Origin: Phlebopus portentosus | Lineage: Eukaryota > Basidiomycota > Agaricomycetes > Boletales > Boletinellaceae | Direction of reading: 5' to 3' | Assembly: GCA_037892935.1 (NCBI GenBank) | Contig: JAYXKI010000018.1 | Coordinates: 682,001 to 746,000, forward strand | DNA length: 64,000 bases | Part shown: positions 36,163-46,929 of the stretch, piece by piece | Layout: each line of letters opens with the position of its first letter | Numbering within the stretch: position 1 is the stretch's first letter | The notes under the pieces: generated by a model | Databases searched by the model: none | The model's input: the letters and a program-made list of their open reading frames with translations, nothing else | Told to the model about the DNA's origin: nothing | Position numbers and translations under genes: made by a program

Positions 36163-39100
36163 ATGTCTGGATCGTCGACAAGTGATCAACCTGTTTTCCG
36201 GATTCCAGATAGCGAAGACCATGAGCGCGTCTCTGCTCTGTTTTTGGGTCCAAAGGCGGAAAACCAAGCCCTGCTGAGCCAGTGCTTCAATATTGTTGTC
36301 AGCAAACAAACTGAAGCACGGCAAGCATACTTTCCGTCCGATCCTGTACGTCCACAGTCACCCGCTGTATTGTAGTCGGGAATTTCTGATACAGCTCCAC
36401 TCGCGATCTAGAATTTTATCACGTCCGACATACAGGCGCAGAGTGCTTATGTTGCGAAAGCCCAAGAGCTCCAGGACAAGCTCGGAACTCTGCTGCAGAA
36501 CCTTGGCCAGTGGTCTCTCCCCTTCTACTCGCCACGCTATAGCGCACACATGTGTGCGGATCAAACTCTGCCAGCAATCCTGGGATATCTTTCAACGATG
36601 TTCTACAATCCGAACAATGTTGCGTTTGAAGGAGGACCCTACACTACACAGATCGAACTCATCGTCGGCGAGCAGCTTAGCGAGATGATGGGCTACGACC
36701 CGGATAAGGCTTGGGGACATATCGCATGCGATGGAACGGTGGCCAATATCGAGTCAATCTGGTAAAATGCATATGACTTGTAAGGAAAATCATGAGCTGA
36801 CACTCATCATCTCTTTTTGTGTAGGGCCTGTGAGTAGTCATGCTTGCTGATTTTTGTAACTAACGCGATCTTATCTCCCGACCGTAGGTCGCAACCTAAA
36901 GTTTTATCCACTCTCTTTGCGCTCTGCAATGGAAGCAGGGGAAGACTTGGAATTCATCGCTGACTCCTTTAACGTCGAGTTGTTAGATGGGACCACAAAG
37001 CTTCTCAAGGATTGCTCCACCTGGGAGATGCTCAACTTGCCCGTGTCCGTCGTCCTGGATATTCCAGATAGACTATATGATCAGTATTCGATATCCTCGA
37101 CATATCTTGAGGGTGCCTTGAACAATCATCTTGTTCAGACCATCGGTAAAGACGTTCTTATGCAGAAGTGGAGCATAGAACTGCAGCCTACGGTTGTAGT
37201 TCCGAGCACCAAGCATTACTCTTGGCCAAAGGGTGGTGGTATGAATATTAATCCTTTTTTCCTAGTGTCAAAAAGACTAAGGCTCTTTATCCAGCATTAG
37301 CAGGAATAGGCTCCGACAATGTCGTCAATATCGACGTCGACGTCGACGCGCGCATGAACATTGATAAATTGCGAGAGTATCTCATGGACTGCGCCGAGAG
37401 CAAGAGGGCAGTCTACCAAGTCGTCGCGGTGATTGGAACCACCGAAGAAGGCGCCGTTGATCGTCTTGAGGATATTGTTAATCTCCGGGACGAACTCAAG
37501 CAGTATGGTCTCACGTTCGCCGTTCACGCCGATGCCGCATGGGGAGGATACTTTGCTACAATGTTGCCTCCGGCGGATCAGTCGCGCGCGGACCCGCCGT
37601 TCGTACCGAATGTTGGCCTGAGAACAGATACTGCCGCGCAGCTCCGTGCTCTCAAAGATACAGACAGCATTACCATTGATCCGCACAAGGCAGGATATGT
37701 TCCCTATCCCGCAGGTGGGCTCTGTTATAAGGACGGACGCATGAGATATCAGGTCACTTGGACAGCACCATATATTGACCAGGGTAATCTCGGCGAAAAC
37801 ATAGGTATTTATGGTTTAGAGGGAAGGTGTGTATGCGACTGTCCAATGATTTCGCAGGACTAATGTACTGTGTTATTTAGTAAACCAGGAGCAGCTCCAG
37901 CTGCGGTTTACCTCGGGCATCAGGTTGTAGGACTGAACGCGGACGGTTATGGCGTCCTTCTCGGAGAAGCTTCCTTTACGTGCCGCAGGGTAAGCCGCTT
38001 TAGACGTCACTGACGACCTTTTATCTAATATGCATAAAAGTTCGCCTCTCACTGGGCAACGATGTCAGACGATACAACTTCGTTCATAATCGTCCCAATG
38101 AACCGCCTTCCTGCTGAGATCCAGGACCCTTCTGACACGAAAGCAATAGAAGAACAGAAGCAGTTCATTCGAGAGCACATCATAAATGTGGCGAACGCGG
38201 ACTTGGTAAACGATGCTGATGCATTGACGCTCTTGAATCAATTGGGTTCCGATCTGAATATCAATGCATTTGCCTGCAACTTCCGCTACAGCGATGGCAC
38301 GCTCAATAAAGACGTCGTGGAGGCTAATAATCTCAACCGTCGCATCTTCGAACGCTTGTCCGTGAGATCTCCTGGCCAAGATCCTCTGGCCATTCCTTTC
38401 TATGTCACTTCCACAACCTTTACGATGAAGGACTACGGAGAGTGCTGCCAGAAGTTCAAAAATAGGCTTGGTCTGGAAGGTCCACAGGATTTGTTTGTCC
38501 TTCGTAACGTCGTGATGTGTCCATTCTCCACCACGCATGGATTCCTGCGTGAATTGACAGATTACTTCCAATCGGTCCTTGAAGAGGAAGTAGAGGTCAG
38601 TCACACTAATTTGCATCTTTTCTTATCATGCCGTGCTGAACATGGTAAATTAGAATGCACGTAAGCGCAATGAGGAGCAGCCCGGAACGCATAACTTCAT
38701 TGTTCAAGGAACTGACAGGCTGTACCTCGTTCATCTTCCTACATTCCACATGGCAAGTGGGAGGCGCCAGATCATTCTTACCGCTGCCCTGTCCGCAGAG
38801 GATCAGCAGAAGTACACAGATGCCAAGGCGGCGAACCCTTCGACTGTTGTAACGCTGCGCAATGTAGATGCCATGCTGCTCGACGATATCGTGAATGGGA
38901 AAGATTTCCAAGCTACCATGTCGTTCCCCGACCAGTAAGTTGCCTTGTTCTTCGTTCTGAAGATGTTTGAATGATTGATCTCTTCGGCCGTCAGGGATAT
39001 TACAGTGACAATAAATAGTGTACAGATAGTCAAGTTGCGCTCTCTGGACACGGAGGACTTCGACTCTCAGTACCCGAGGTTGATGCCGTTCTACCTATAC

Positions 39101-39565
39101 GGAACATCTGCACAGCCGCATATCGACCATATGCTCGTTCTCGCCCCGAACATTCAGCTAACAGCCGGATTGGTTCAGCTCACGCTCAACGATGGCTCTT
39201 CCGTATCCGACTCCGATCTCACGACGGGTGTTATCGCTATTGCCCAGGACGTGCACGAGAGAGCAATGCAGCCGTTCGCAATCATGTCGTCTTCGCAGGT
39301 CCCAGAGACGTTCTTCTTTAAGGCCGGAACTCAGATGGCCGTGAAGATTTATCGTGACCCGTTCCCGACTTCGACTCTCGATAAGATCAGCATGGATGAG
39401 GTGACAGAGCTGTTGGGTGAAGGAAGTATTCAGATCGTTGGTGATGTATACGTGGATAGCGATAGTTTGAATGGCGACGACTCGTCGAGCGGCACGATGT
39501 CTCAAGCGACGAAGAAGGAGTGGGTCGATGCCGTTGATCAAATGCACCAGCAGTTGAGCTCTTGA
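36163..39565 (+). CDS. Large PLP-dependent aromatic amino acid decarboxylase (non-canonical AAAD with C-terminal extension)
   Basis: Group II decarboxylase removing CO2 from aromatic amino acids. Nine exons give about 976 residues: 36163-36345, 36412-36761, 36825-36829, 36888 to about 37232, 37295-37826, 37881-37989, 38041-38595, 38654-38934 and 38995-39565. The N-terminal half holds the substrate loop (YSPRYSAHMCADQTLPAILG), NNVAFEGGPYTTQIE, the cofactor-binding HADAAWGGYF and the Schiff-base Lys in TIDPHKAGYVPYPAGG (about Lys426). The second half (GTDRLYLVHLPTFHMASG onward, about 260 residues) is absent from canonical enzymes. It matches the layout of the calcium-activatable AAAD reported from Psilocybe. 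Substrate (Phe, Tyr, Trp) is unknown. Exon 3 is only 5 nt. Confidence 0.92.
36825..36829 (+). other. 5-nt microexon of the decarboxylase gene
   Basis: GGCCT sits between a perfect acceptor (TTTTTGTGTAG) and donor (GTGAGT). Only its inclusion joins ATC-TG to GT-CGC-AAC as Ile-Trp-Ala-Cys-Arg-Asn, restoring the family's conserved ESIWxxRNLKFYPL. Skipping it shifts the frame. Confidence 0.85.
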
Positions 39566-40066
39566 ACGTGTAACAAGAGCTAATGAATAGTCTCGTGTAA
39601 CTGAAGTGTAACTGATTGAAATGATGAAATGACATGCGTCTCGTAACCCTTTTTGGTATCCTCTCGTCGGACGCTTTTCGAATATAAGTTGAGGGGCCCT
39701 AATTCGATATAGTTCACAGTCAGTACTAGTCAAGTTACTTTTCCGTATATCTTCATGACTCCCGAACGGGAAAATGCGTTTTCATCTTGTCCAATTTCAT
39801 GGTCTTCGTAATAGTCTAAATGTCTATCCGATCTGAATAAAAACATTGATGATTCTGTCACTTATATAAATAGACATGTTCTATGAGTCCCTTGACAATA
39901 CTACTAAGAATAAAACCTGCTGAAGAGACGTGAACATACATACAGGTGCCACAAGGTCCAAAGAACTCATTCGTGCTATTCGTTTGGAGCCATTTTGAGA
40001 CCGAGCAGATGTGAGTGCATAGACAGGCGCACTTGGGTATAGCGCTGGTATCGGCCCAATGATTAG
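39566..40066. other. Intergenic downstream of the decarboxylase
   Basis: 3' flank ending at the 8-bp target duplication ATGATTAG (40059-40066). No gene or repeat is seen in it. Confidence 0.5.
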
Positions 40067-40699
40067 TAGGGCTCCGACCATATCCGTATACGGGTACGGC
40101 CGTATAAAAAAGGTTTCATACGGATATGGGCGTATATATACGCCCGTATATATGGCACACCAGGCCGTGATACGGATACGGACGGCCCGTATACGGGGAA
40201 TACGCCGTATACGGCAGTTACAGGGTAGAAATTGTGGAATAGAAATAAAATGAGTCAAACATGCTCATTTCTAGTTACCTAGAACTTACATGTTGCAAAT
40301 ACCACACCTTCGAATTGTTCACCCCTGCCGGGAAGGGCGCACAGACAAATTCAGTGGGCCATGATAGAAAGGAGATGCGTGGGAACAGTACTGTATTGAT
40401 TCCGGCACTCCCTTCCTCGTTTTGGTAACCCTGGAATATAGTTTTCAAGTAAGTAATCCACCTAAATGACCAAAACTGGTATGAATATACTTAATTCTGT
40501 GCTACCGGGAGGCTCGAGACCTTGGCCCCCGTATGCGGCGTATAAGCCGTAAACGTCAAATTTTCAGCCTTTTGTATATGGGTACGGCCGTTATTATACG
40601 GCCCGTATATTTTGCTCTTAATGGGTCATATGGATACGGCCGTATCCGTATACGGACAGCCCGTATACGGGTTATACGACGTATACGGTCGGAGCCCTA
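40067..40699. mobile_element. hAT-type MITE built of GTATACGGC palindromes
   Basis: The ends TAGGGCTCCGACC (40067) and GGTCGGAGCCCTA (to 40699) are exact inverted repeats. They are flanked by a perfect 8-bp direct repeat, ATGATTAG, at 40059-40066 and 40700-40707; an 8-bp duplication and a TAGGG terminus are typical of hAT elements. Both subterminal zones (40078-40215 and 40530-40690) are dense in palindromic TACGGCCGTATAC motifs. The middle (40216-40520) is plain sequence without a transposase, so this is a 633-bp non-autonomous element. Confidence 0.9.
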
Positions 40700-40948
40700 A
40701 TGATTAGTGTACGACCTAATCCATGCGGTGGGAACAGCGATCCAAAGGCAATGGTTTGAGATCAGTCAGAGTGTCCATTATCCAAAGCATAATATTACAG
40801 GTAACGAGATACCGTCCTCAAAGAGAGAAATATGTATACGCAAAGATGCAAAAGTAGGATTTTATGTGCTCACTGTACGTGATTTCTAGCATAATACATA
40901 TATCGTTCAACGTAGACTAAGCTTCCTAGGCACACCAATGATTCGAAA

Positions 40949-41539
40949 TTAACATTCATTACTGATACCATAAAATATAAAATAAAATAAAAAAACATAA
41001 CCGCAATTGCAAATCGCTCGCTTATGTAATCCGCACGGGAAACATACAAAGTTATAAGGAGACGTCGCAACTACCTCGAACGAAACGTGAGAATCAACCA
41101 GCAGGCACCATTGGGGCACGCATACAGAGCCGAAGGGAATAGTATTAGTGTGGTGGAGATGTACAAGACTTGAGCACGGGAGAGGGACTGTCTTCCCGAA
41201 GAGAAGACTGTAAAAACATAGTGACTTGGAGGTCAGTCGAGGGGTAAATACTGTAGACGAGAAATACAGTACAGTAGTAAGTAACATACCTTCTTTTCGT
41301 CTTTCGTTTTGATTTCCTTCCGCGGCCCAGTTCTTCCCGAGATACATAAGTAAAATGAACGTAGCGTCAGGTGATAAGAACATTGAGGACGAAGTCATAA
41401 GTGACACTTCTCTACTTATGAACTGAGGCCCACCCAATAGCCTGCCAGTCTCACGGTATTTGACGCCCGCGAAGAAGGGTTTTTCCTTGTTGGTGAGCCT
41501 TGCAAGCCACTTTACCTCTTTTGGCTCAAAGCATGACAT
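40949..41539 (-). CDS. Unassigned ORF next to decarboxylase relic
   Basis: A 196-codon open frame beginning MSCFEPKEVKWLARLTNKEK and PFFAGVKYRETGRLLGGPQF. The first 80 residues look gene-like (mixed charge, regular codon use). The rest becomes Ser/Phe/Cys-rich and reads like random sequence, ending in an AT-rich run. No family recognised. It may be the remains of a gene's 5' part or chance. Confidence 0.22.
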   Translation of the reverse strand: MSCFEPKEVKWLARLTNKEKPFFAGVKYRETGRLLGGPQFISREVSLMTSSSMFLSPDATFILLMYLGKNWAAEGNQNERRKEGMLLTTVLYFSSTVFTPRLTSKSLCFYSLLFGKTVPLPCSSLVHLHHTNTIPFGSVCVPQWCLLVDSHVSFEVVATSPYNFVCFPCGLHKRAICNCGYVFLFYFIFYGISNEC

Positions 41540-41587
41540 GCCTTATGACAGTGCATCAGAGGACCGAATTTTCAGAATGTAATGTTG

Positions 41588-41870
41588 CTGAAGCAGCTCA
41601 TCCGGGAACGCATCATAAATGTGGTAAATGCGGACCTGGCAAACGGTGCGGAGGCGATGGAAATCCTGAATAAACTAGGCTCCGATCTGAATATCAACGC
41701 ATTTGTCTGACAACTTCCGATACTTACAGCGATGGCACGCTTAATAAAAACGTTGTGTAGGCCGACCGTCGCATTTTCGAACGCTTGTCAGTGTTATCCC
41801 GTGGCAAAGACTCCATTCCTTTTCGCTTGTATGGCCTTCAAGATGAAGGATTCTGGTGAATGCTACCCTC
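41588..41870 (+). pseudogene. Fragment of an aromatic amino acid decarboxylase gene
   Basis: Matches the intact gene's exon 7 (about 38158-38440) closely. Runs shared with small changes include ATCATAAATGTGG, TCCGATCTGAATATCAA, GCGATGGCACGCT, CGTCGCATYTTCGAACGCTTGTC and AAGATGAAGGA. It is broken by an in-frame TGA after GCATTTGT, a small insertion before the GCGATGGCACGC block, a TAG after GTTGTG, and short deletions. Only about 280 bp of the 3.4-kb gene remain, corresponding to residues about 550-640 of the intact protein. Confidence 0.83.
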
Positions 41871-42845
41871 TCTTTAGCCTATTCCCTTCGCGTCATTTAT
41901 ATTTTCTTGAATCGTGAATCTCAAAACTTCTCAACATGTTGTTTGAAAAACAATCGCGTGAAGTTAACGTAAAGAAAGCAAGTTGGGGATAAAAAACCTA
42001 TAACAAAAGCGGGTTGTTGTAGGTGTCCTATCGAAAAGTAAGTGTAACCCAAAGAAGTAAAAGAGTGGGGGGGGGGGAATACTCCCTATCGTCCCGGCAA
42101 GGGCAAAAGGATGATGAGAACGCGCAGAAGACGCAAAGGAACTCTGGTGCTGGTCAAGTAAGCAAACTAACTCGTTATTGCTTTAAGGGTCCGATTCAGA
42201 GAAAACTGGTAACTTATGTAGATAAAATGCACACGAGATTCAAAAGACTCAATATTCAAAAGCTTCATTCAGAATTCAAGCACAAAAAAAACATGTATGG
42301 CTTTTTGAGAGATGAGGCAATTCAATGCAGTGTGAAGAATGAATAATATTGAAGAGAAGAAAGATGAGAAAGAAAGGAGTGAAAAGAAAGGTAAGGAGCG
42401 GAAGGGATTTGTATGAAATCCGAATCGATTCAATCTGTTCTGATTGTTTGGGAGGAAGGCTGTGCGTAGGCACGAGGTGGGTAGGCGTAGGGAAGGGGAG
42501 ATGACAAACGACCTGCGAGTGGGCAGAGGAGGGGAGGTGACGACAAGGGCAGAGGGAGACACGAAGGATCTAAGCAACTACGAGCGGGCGAAATGTCCAT
42601 GCAACTAAGAGTATCCACAACGATTCATGAGATGTAGGACTAAACTAGGCAATAGTAGGGGAGAGAAAATTAAAGCGAAACAAGAGTCTTCACTACCGTA
42701 AAAAAAACCCGCGTAAATCGTGACTAGGGAGAAATATAGAGCGTTCAAGTTCGATCGATTTTCCTGTCGTCTAATTTCAACAACAAATAACGATAGACGA
42801 ACTCGGAGAGCGTCAAAGGCAGAGCCGAAAGAGGAAACGTGTCTA
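41871..42845. other. Intergenic, no supported gene
   Basis: Purine-rich sequence downstream of the glyoxal oxidase gene, with a G-run at 42069-42077. The 107-codon plus frame at 42023-42346 has no features. Confidence 0.4.
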
Positions 42846-45252
42846 CTACCCCTGACGCACAGGCGCGTGGGTATATGGATCGAACTCGCCACTCGCGCTC
42901 GGTGTGGTCCTCCCGAGATCTTTATACGGACTCGGGCTGCGCAGGTCGGCGTTGCTCCCCCACATAGCGCTGTTGTTGTATGCGCCCTGGAGAGGCATCA
43001 TCGTCGCATCGCTGTCACGCTGGCGCATTGTGCCCGGCATGCCCATAGAACCGGATCCGGGCATGGACGAGGCGGCAGCGGCTTCGGCCTGCTTGCGGTT
43101 CCGCATACAGATACCGATACCTGCACCGGCGAGCCCGATGAGGACGATGCCACCGACGATACCGCCGATGATGATGCCTGTGTTGGAGGAACTGCTCGTG
43201 TCATCTGATGAAGCAGAGGAAGAGCTTGAGTCTGCGGAGCCGGAGGCGCTGTCGAGCCGCACGGAATCTGGGAGGGAAGCGACCGAGAGGACCTCTTGAG
43301 TGCCAATTTGACCACTCCCGACGATTCCGTACGTTCCGTTGGAGGGAACACCCTTAACTGTGACGAAGGTGAACACCGGTCCGGGTTGGAGGATATTTGG
43401 GTTCGGTGGGGGCTGGGAGACGTGCAGCACGTACGACCCGTCGGAGTTGACGGTGTAGGTGTTGCTCAGCGCGAGCGCACGTTGGCCCATGTTCATCGCG
43501 TGCGTTGTGAATCCCTGGCGCATCAACCAGACCGTCGTGTTATCCGCCGCGTCGTTCGCACTACCGGAGTACGAGTTCGCAGGGACGGTGATATTGAAGT
43601 AATCTCCGCCGTATGTATACTGCGTGGGCACACCCTGGGGCTGTGGACGCGTGCTAGAGAAGTACGGTGGGTAGAAGATCTCGGCTTTGTACGTCGTTGG
43701 GAAGATGGTAGACGTGTTGACATCGATGTTGGGGTTCGAGCCTGCAACGAACACGCTCGCGTCTGGAAGGAGGACCGCAGAGGAGTGGTACAGACGTGGG
43801 ATGGTAGAAGCTCCGAGCCCTTCGTCGGACCAGCGCGAACCCTTGGATGCCTTGGGATTATAGATCGCGGGCGTGTAGACCGGCTCGGAGGCTAGAGACT
43901 CGCCGAAGCCCATGTCACCGAAGTTTGACGTCTCACCCGTTGCTTGCGCGTATCCGGCCGTACCATTGCGTCCACCGTTGATGACGAGAAGGGTACCATC
44001 GGGAAGAGCGATAAACTGACCCATTGTACGCGGGTCGAGCATGTCGTCATCCTGTTCGAACACAGCTGCGCTCCCATCCGTCGGCTCAGGCGTGATCCTC
44101 TGGCAGTCCGCCGATGCACGTCGCTCCCAAGTGTTAACTCCGGGGAAAGAGTAGTCACCCCACTCCTCGTCGTTCATGTTGTTGAAACCACCGCAGAAGA
44201 GGACGGTCTGCGTGTAGTTGTCGTCTGGGAGGAGCGGCATCATCGCAGTCGCGCCCGAGGCGGGGTACACACGGACGACGCCATTGGGCATCTCTGGCAG
44301 CTGAGTCTCCTCGTTTGTATCCGGATCCCAGATTACTAAAAAGGCGCATTAGAAGTGAAATATATCCTTTAATATTGAAACGAACTGGACGACGTGTTGG
44401 CCTGGAGGTACATCCTGCCAGAGGACAAAAGGAACGAGTGCGCGTACGAGTTGAGACCCGAAGTGTCGACCATGAACTGCATAACCTGGGCGTCTCCTCT
44501 CGACGGGAAGAACTCGTACGTCGGTTCGGCAGCGCCACCCTCATAAGCCGGGTCCGTATTCGGATAATTGCGGTTGATGTACCCTCCATTGACGAAACCA
44601 CCAATGATGGCAACGGTGCCGTCGCCGAGGGGCTCAGCGGCGGAGTACCAGCGGTCCTTCTGCATAGCTGTGACGTTCGGGTTGTCGTACCAGAGACAGT
44701 TCGAGTCCCAGGTGTCTGGGGAACCGGTACAAGGGTCGACGATACGGATGGCCTTACGGCCGTCGTAGACCCCGATTGTCGCGTCGTACGAGCCGACGAA
44801 GCCGTCGTTGACGCTGCCTAGCGCACCCCCGGTCCCGACTGCGCCATTACCGCCGAGAGTGATGAAAGAGCCGTTGGGAAGGTGCATGCCCGAAGCGCAG
44901 AAGACGTTTGTGGTCACGTCCATAAGTGTCGTTGACCGTGATGCGATGTCATAGACGGACCCCCAGGCGGGATGGCCGTTGATCTGAGCTTCATTTGACT
45001 CTGCCTTGTCGAGGATGTAGATTTTCTCGTCGTTGCCGACGAACATCTGTGAAAACAAACGAAGTGAGCGGCTGGCCATGGCAGGGCGGGGGTTGGCGAC
45101 CGGGACTGCGTGGTGTGAATACATACCATCATAGCTGAGACGAGGGTGTCACCAGCATCTTCGAACGAGCCCGCCGACTGAGCGAGGGCTGCAGTAGGAA
45201 GGAGGGCAGCTAGGAGGGCAGCGCCCTTTAGTCTGTGATGACGGGGAGCCAT
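42846..45252 (-). CDS. Glyoxal oxidase-type copper radical oxidase (AA5_1) with C-terminal membrane anchor
   Basis: Secreted or cell-surface enzyme that oxidises aldehydes to acids and yields H2O2, a feeder of ligninolytic peroxidases. The start MAPRHHRLKGAALLAALLPT at 45252 gives a signal peptide ending ALAQ. Radical-site residues are all visible: Cys in VFCASGMHLPNG, Tyr in DRWYSAAEPLGDG (Tyr-Cys cofactor), Tyr-His in RLYHSSAVLLPD, and His in GFTTHAMNMGQR. The galactose-oxidase-like C-terminal beta domain follows. After a Ser-rich stalk comes one hydrophobic helix (GIIIGGIVGGIVLIGLAG) and a tail of about 90 residues beginning CMRNRKQ. The protein thus appears type-I membrane-anchored, as in some Cro paralogues but unlike secreted Glx. 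Two introns, near 45048-45126 and 44335-44385. Confidence 0.93.
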
Positions 45253-45372
45253 GATGAGAGGAGGTAGAGAGAGTCGTCGTCGTTGTTTAGGGAAATAAGG
45301 AGAAAGAGAGCAAGTCGTGTCGTCTGATGAAAAAGAGGGATGAGAGCAAGATAGATATGAAGATGAACAACA

Positions 45373-45400
45373 ACGACGACGACGACGACGACGACGACGA
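45373..45400. repeat. (GAC)n trinucleotide microsatellite
   Basis: About nine ACG/GAC units, located 120 bp upstream of the glyoxal oxidase start, in its promoter or leader. Confidence 0.95.
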
Positions 45401-46929
45401 AAGAGTAACAAAGGAAAGCACTTCACACACACAATGAAAAGATGAGACCTATAGCCTGGATCCCTTTTAGTAGTGTTTGGTCCCACGCCAGCCTCTCTCA
45501 GCTCAGCCGACTTCCTGCCGAATCGAATCGATCGTCAGCCGCTTTGCCGATTTCATACTTTTATTTTATTTTTTACTTTTACTATCCATGGGAGGTGTGA
45601 CCGGCCCTGCTCCCTTCCAATCAACCAGTTCTACTCCGGCGTGGCATCATTTCGCCCTCAACTCGACGCACCCGATCCGAGTTTATCCACAACAAACGAC
45701 TTTGTCCGACTTCGTTCTCTTCATCGCGGGGCAATTTATTTCTTCATTGTGACCTATTGTGACAGGGAACATGCGCGAGGATCTTCTTCCATGGCGACGT
45801 TCCAAAAGAGGGTGAACATGTCGGGAGCCGTCGTAGCGCGACGGTCTAGAAGATGATGGGAGTTATACAAACGCTTGAGCGCTCGGGAGATGAACCTCCG
45901 AGCTTCAACCTCAGCTCCCGATTTTCACTTGATGCACTCCGGCTCTTCCCTTGGCTCTCCGTCGACTTTCAAACGTAGATTTGTTTTCATTTGGCCACAT
46001 TCGACTTGGCGTTATCTTGGTCGCAACGCATTAAATTGGCTGCCCGGAACTATGCAAGCAAAAAAAATAAAAACTCTGTGCTCCAACTTTGCGAAGTGGG
46101 TTTCTTTCGCTGTGTGCCAATCCTCATGTTGGCAGTGCGTGCGCGTTGAAGATGACGGAAATACGCGGTAGAGGGCGTGAGTGGACACGGACTTAGAAGC
46201 TCTCTCGGCCGCAAGACCCGCCGCCGCCTAGCACTCTTTTTACTTTACTGGACTGGATGGCTCTGGCCAGTCTAACACGTCTCCTATCTATGCTCTCTAC
46301 GCAAGCCTCTGCATTCGGGATCCCGAATACGGATCAAACGGCCGGGTATCGTTGATATTGACGCCGTTCGCTCGCTTCCGCTTTCCGCTTTCCGTCTCTT
46401 TACTTTGCATTTAATTTGTTATCCCCTTGGGCTTTACACATCTCTTTGCATCCAATCACCTCGGCCGGTCAACCTGATAAAAGGACTCATCTGTAAATAG
46501 ATTGCGGAATCATTACGGACTCGGAAGATGCGGTGCGCCGTTTGTGGAATTTGACTGATCTGTTTGTTTGTTTTTTCTCTTTGGTTTGTTCTGACCGCCG
46601 ACAAAGGAGAGTTTTTTTCCCACTGAAGCGTAGTACGTACGTATGCGTGATGTTTAGGTTTCTCTTTATCTCTGCAGAGGGAGCTGCTTTGTTTTGCTTT
46701 GAATTGTCCGATAAATCCGGTTTTCTCCCATTTGTCATGGTCTATATATAGCTTTCGGCGTTCGTCCCAAGAATAAAAATAAATCCAGTAACTAGAAAAT
46801 TTGTATGTGGTATGTATGTGGTTATTAGAAGAAGATACTCGGGTGATTGGCGAGAATGCGAGAGGCCGTTTGGCTATTTGTCTGTTTTGCTGAAGGGCTT
46901 TCTAGAGTCCGTAGATGCCCGTATGAACC
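45401..46929. other. Intergenic, glyoxal oxidase upstream region
   Basis: Pyrimidine-rich sequence with frames under 130 codons and none recognisable. The first few hundred bases probably contain the glyoxal oxidase promoter. Confidence 0.4.

Noticed and set aside
42904..44821. Several plus-strand frames of 130-200 codons across the glyoxal oxidase gene
   Set aside because: They are Arg/Val/Asp-rich shadows of a GC-rich, codon-biased gene on the other strand.
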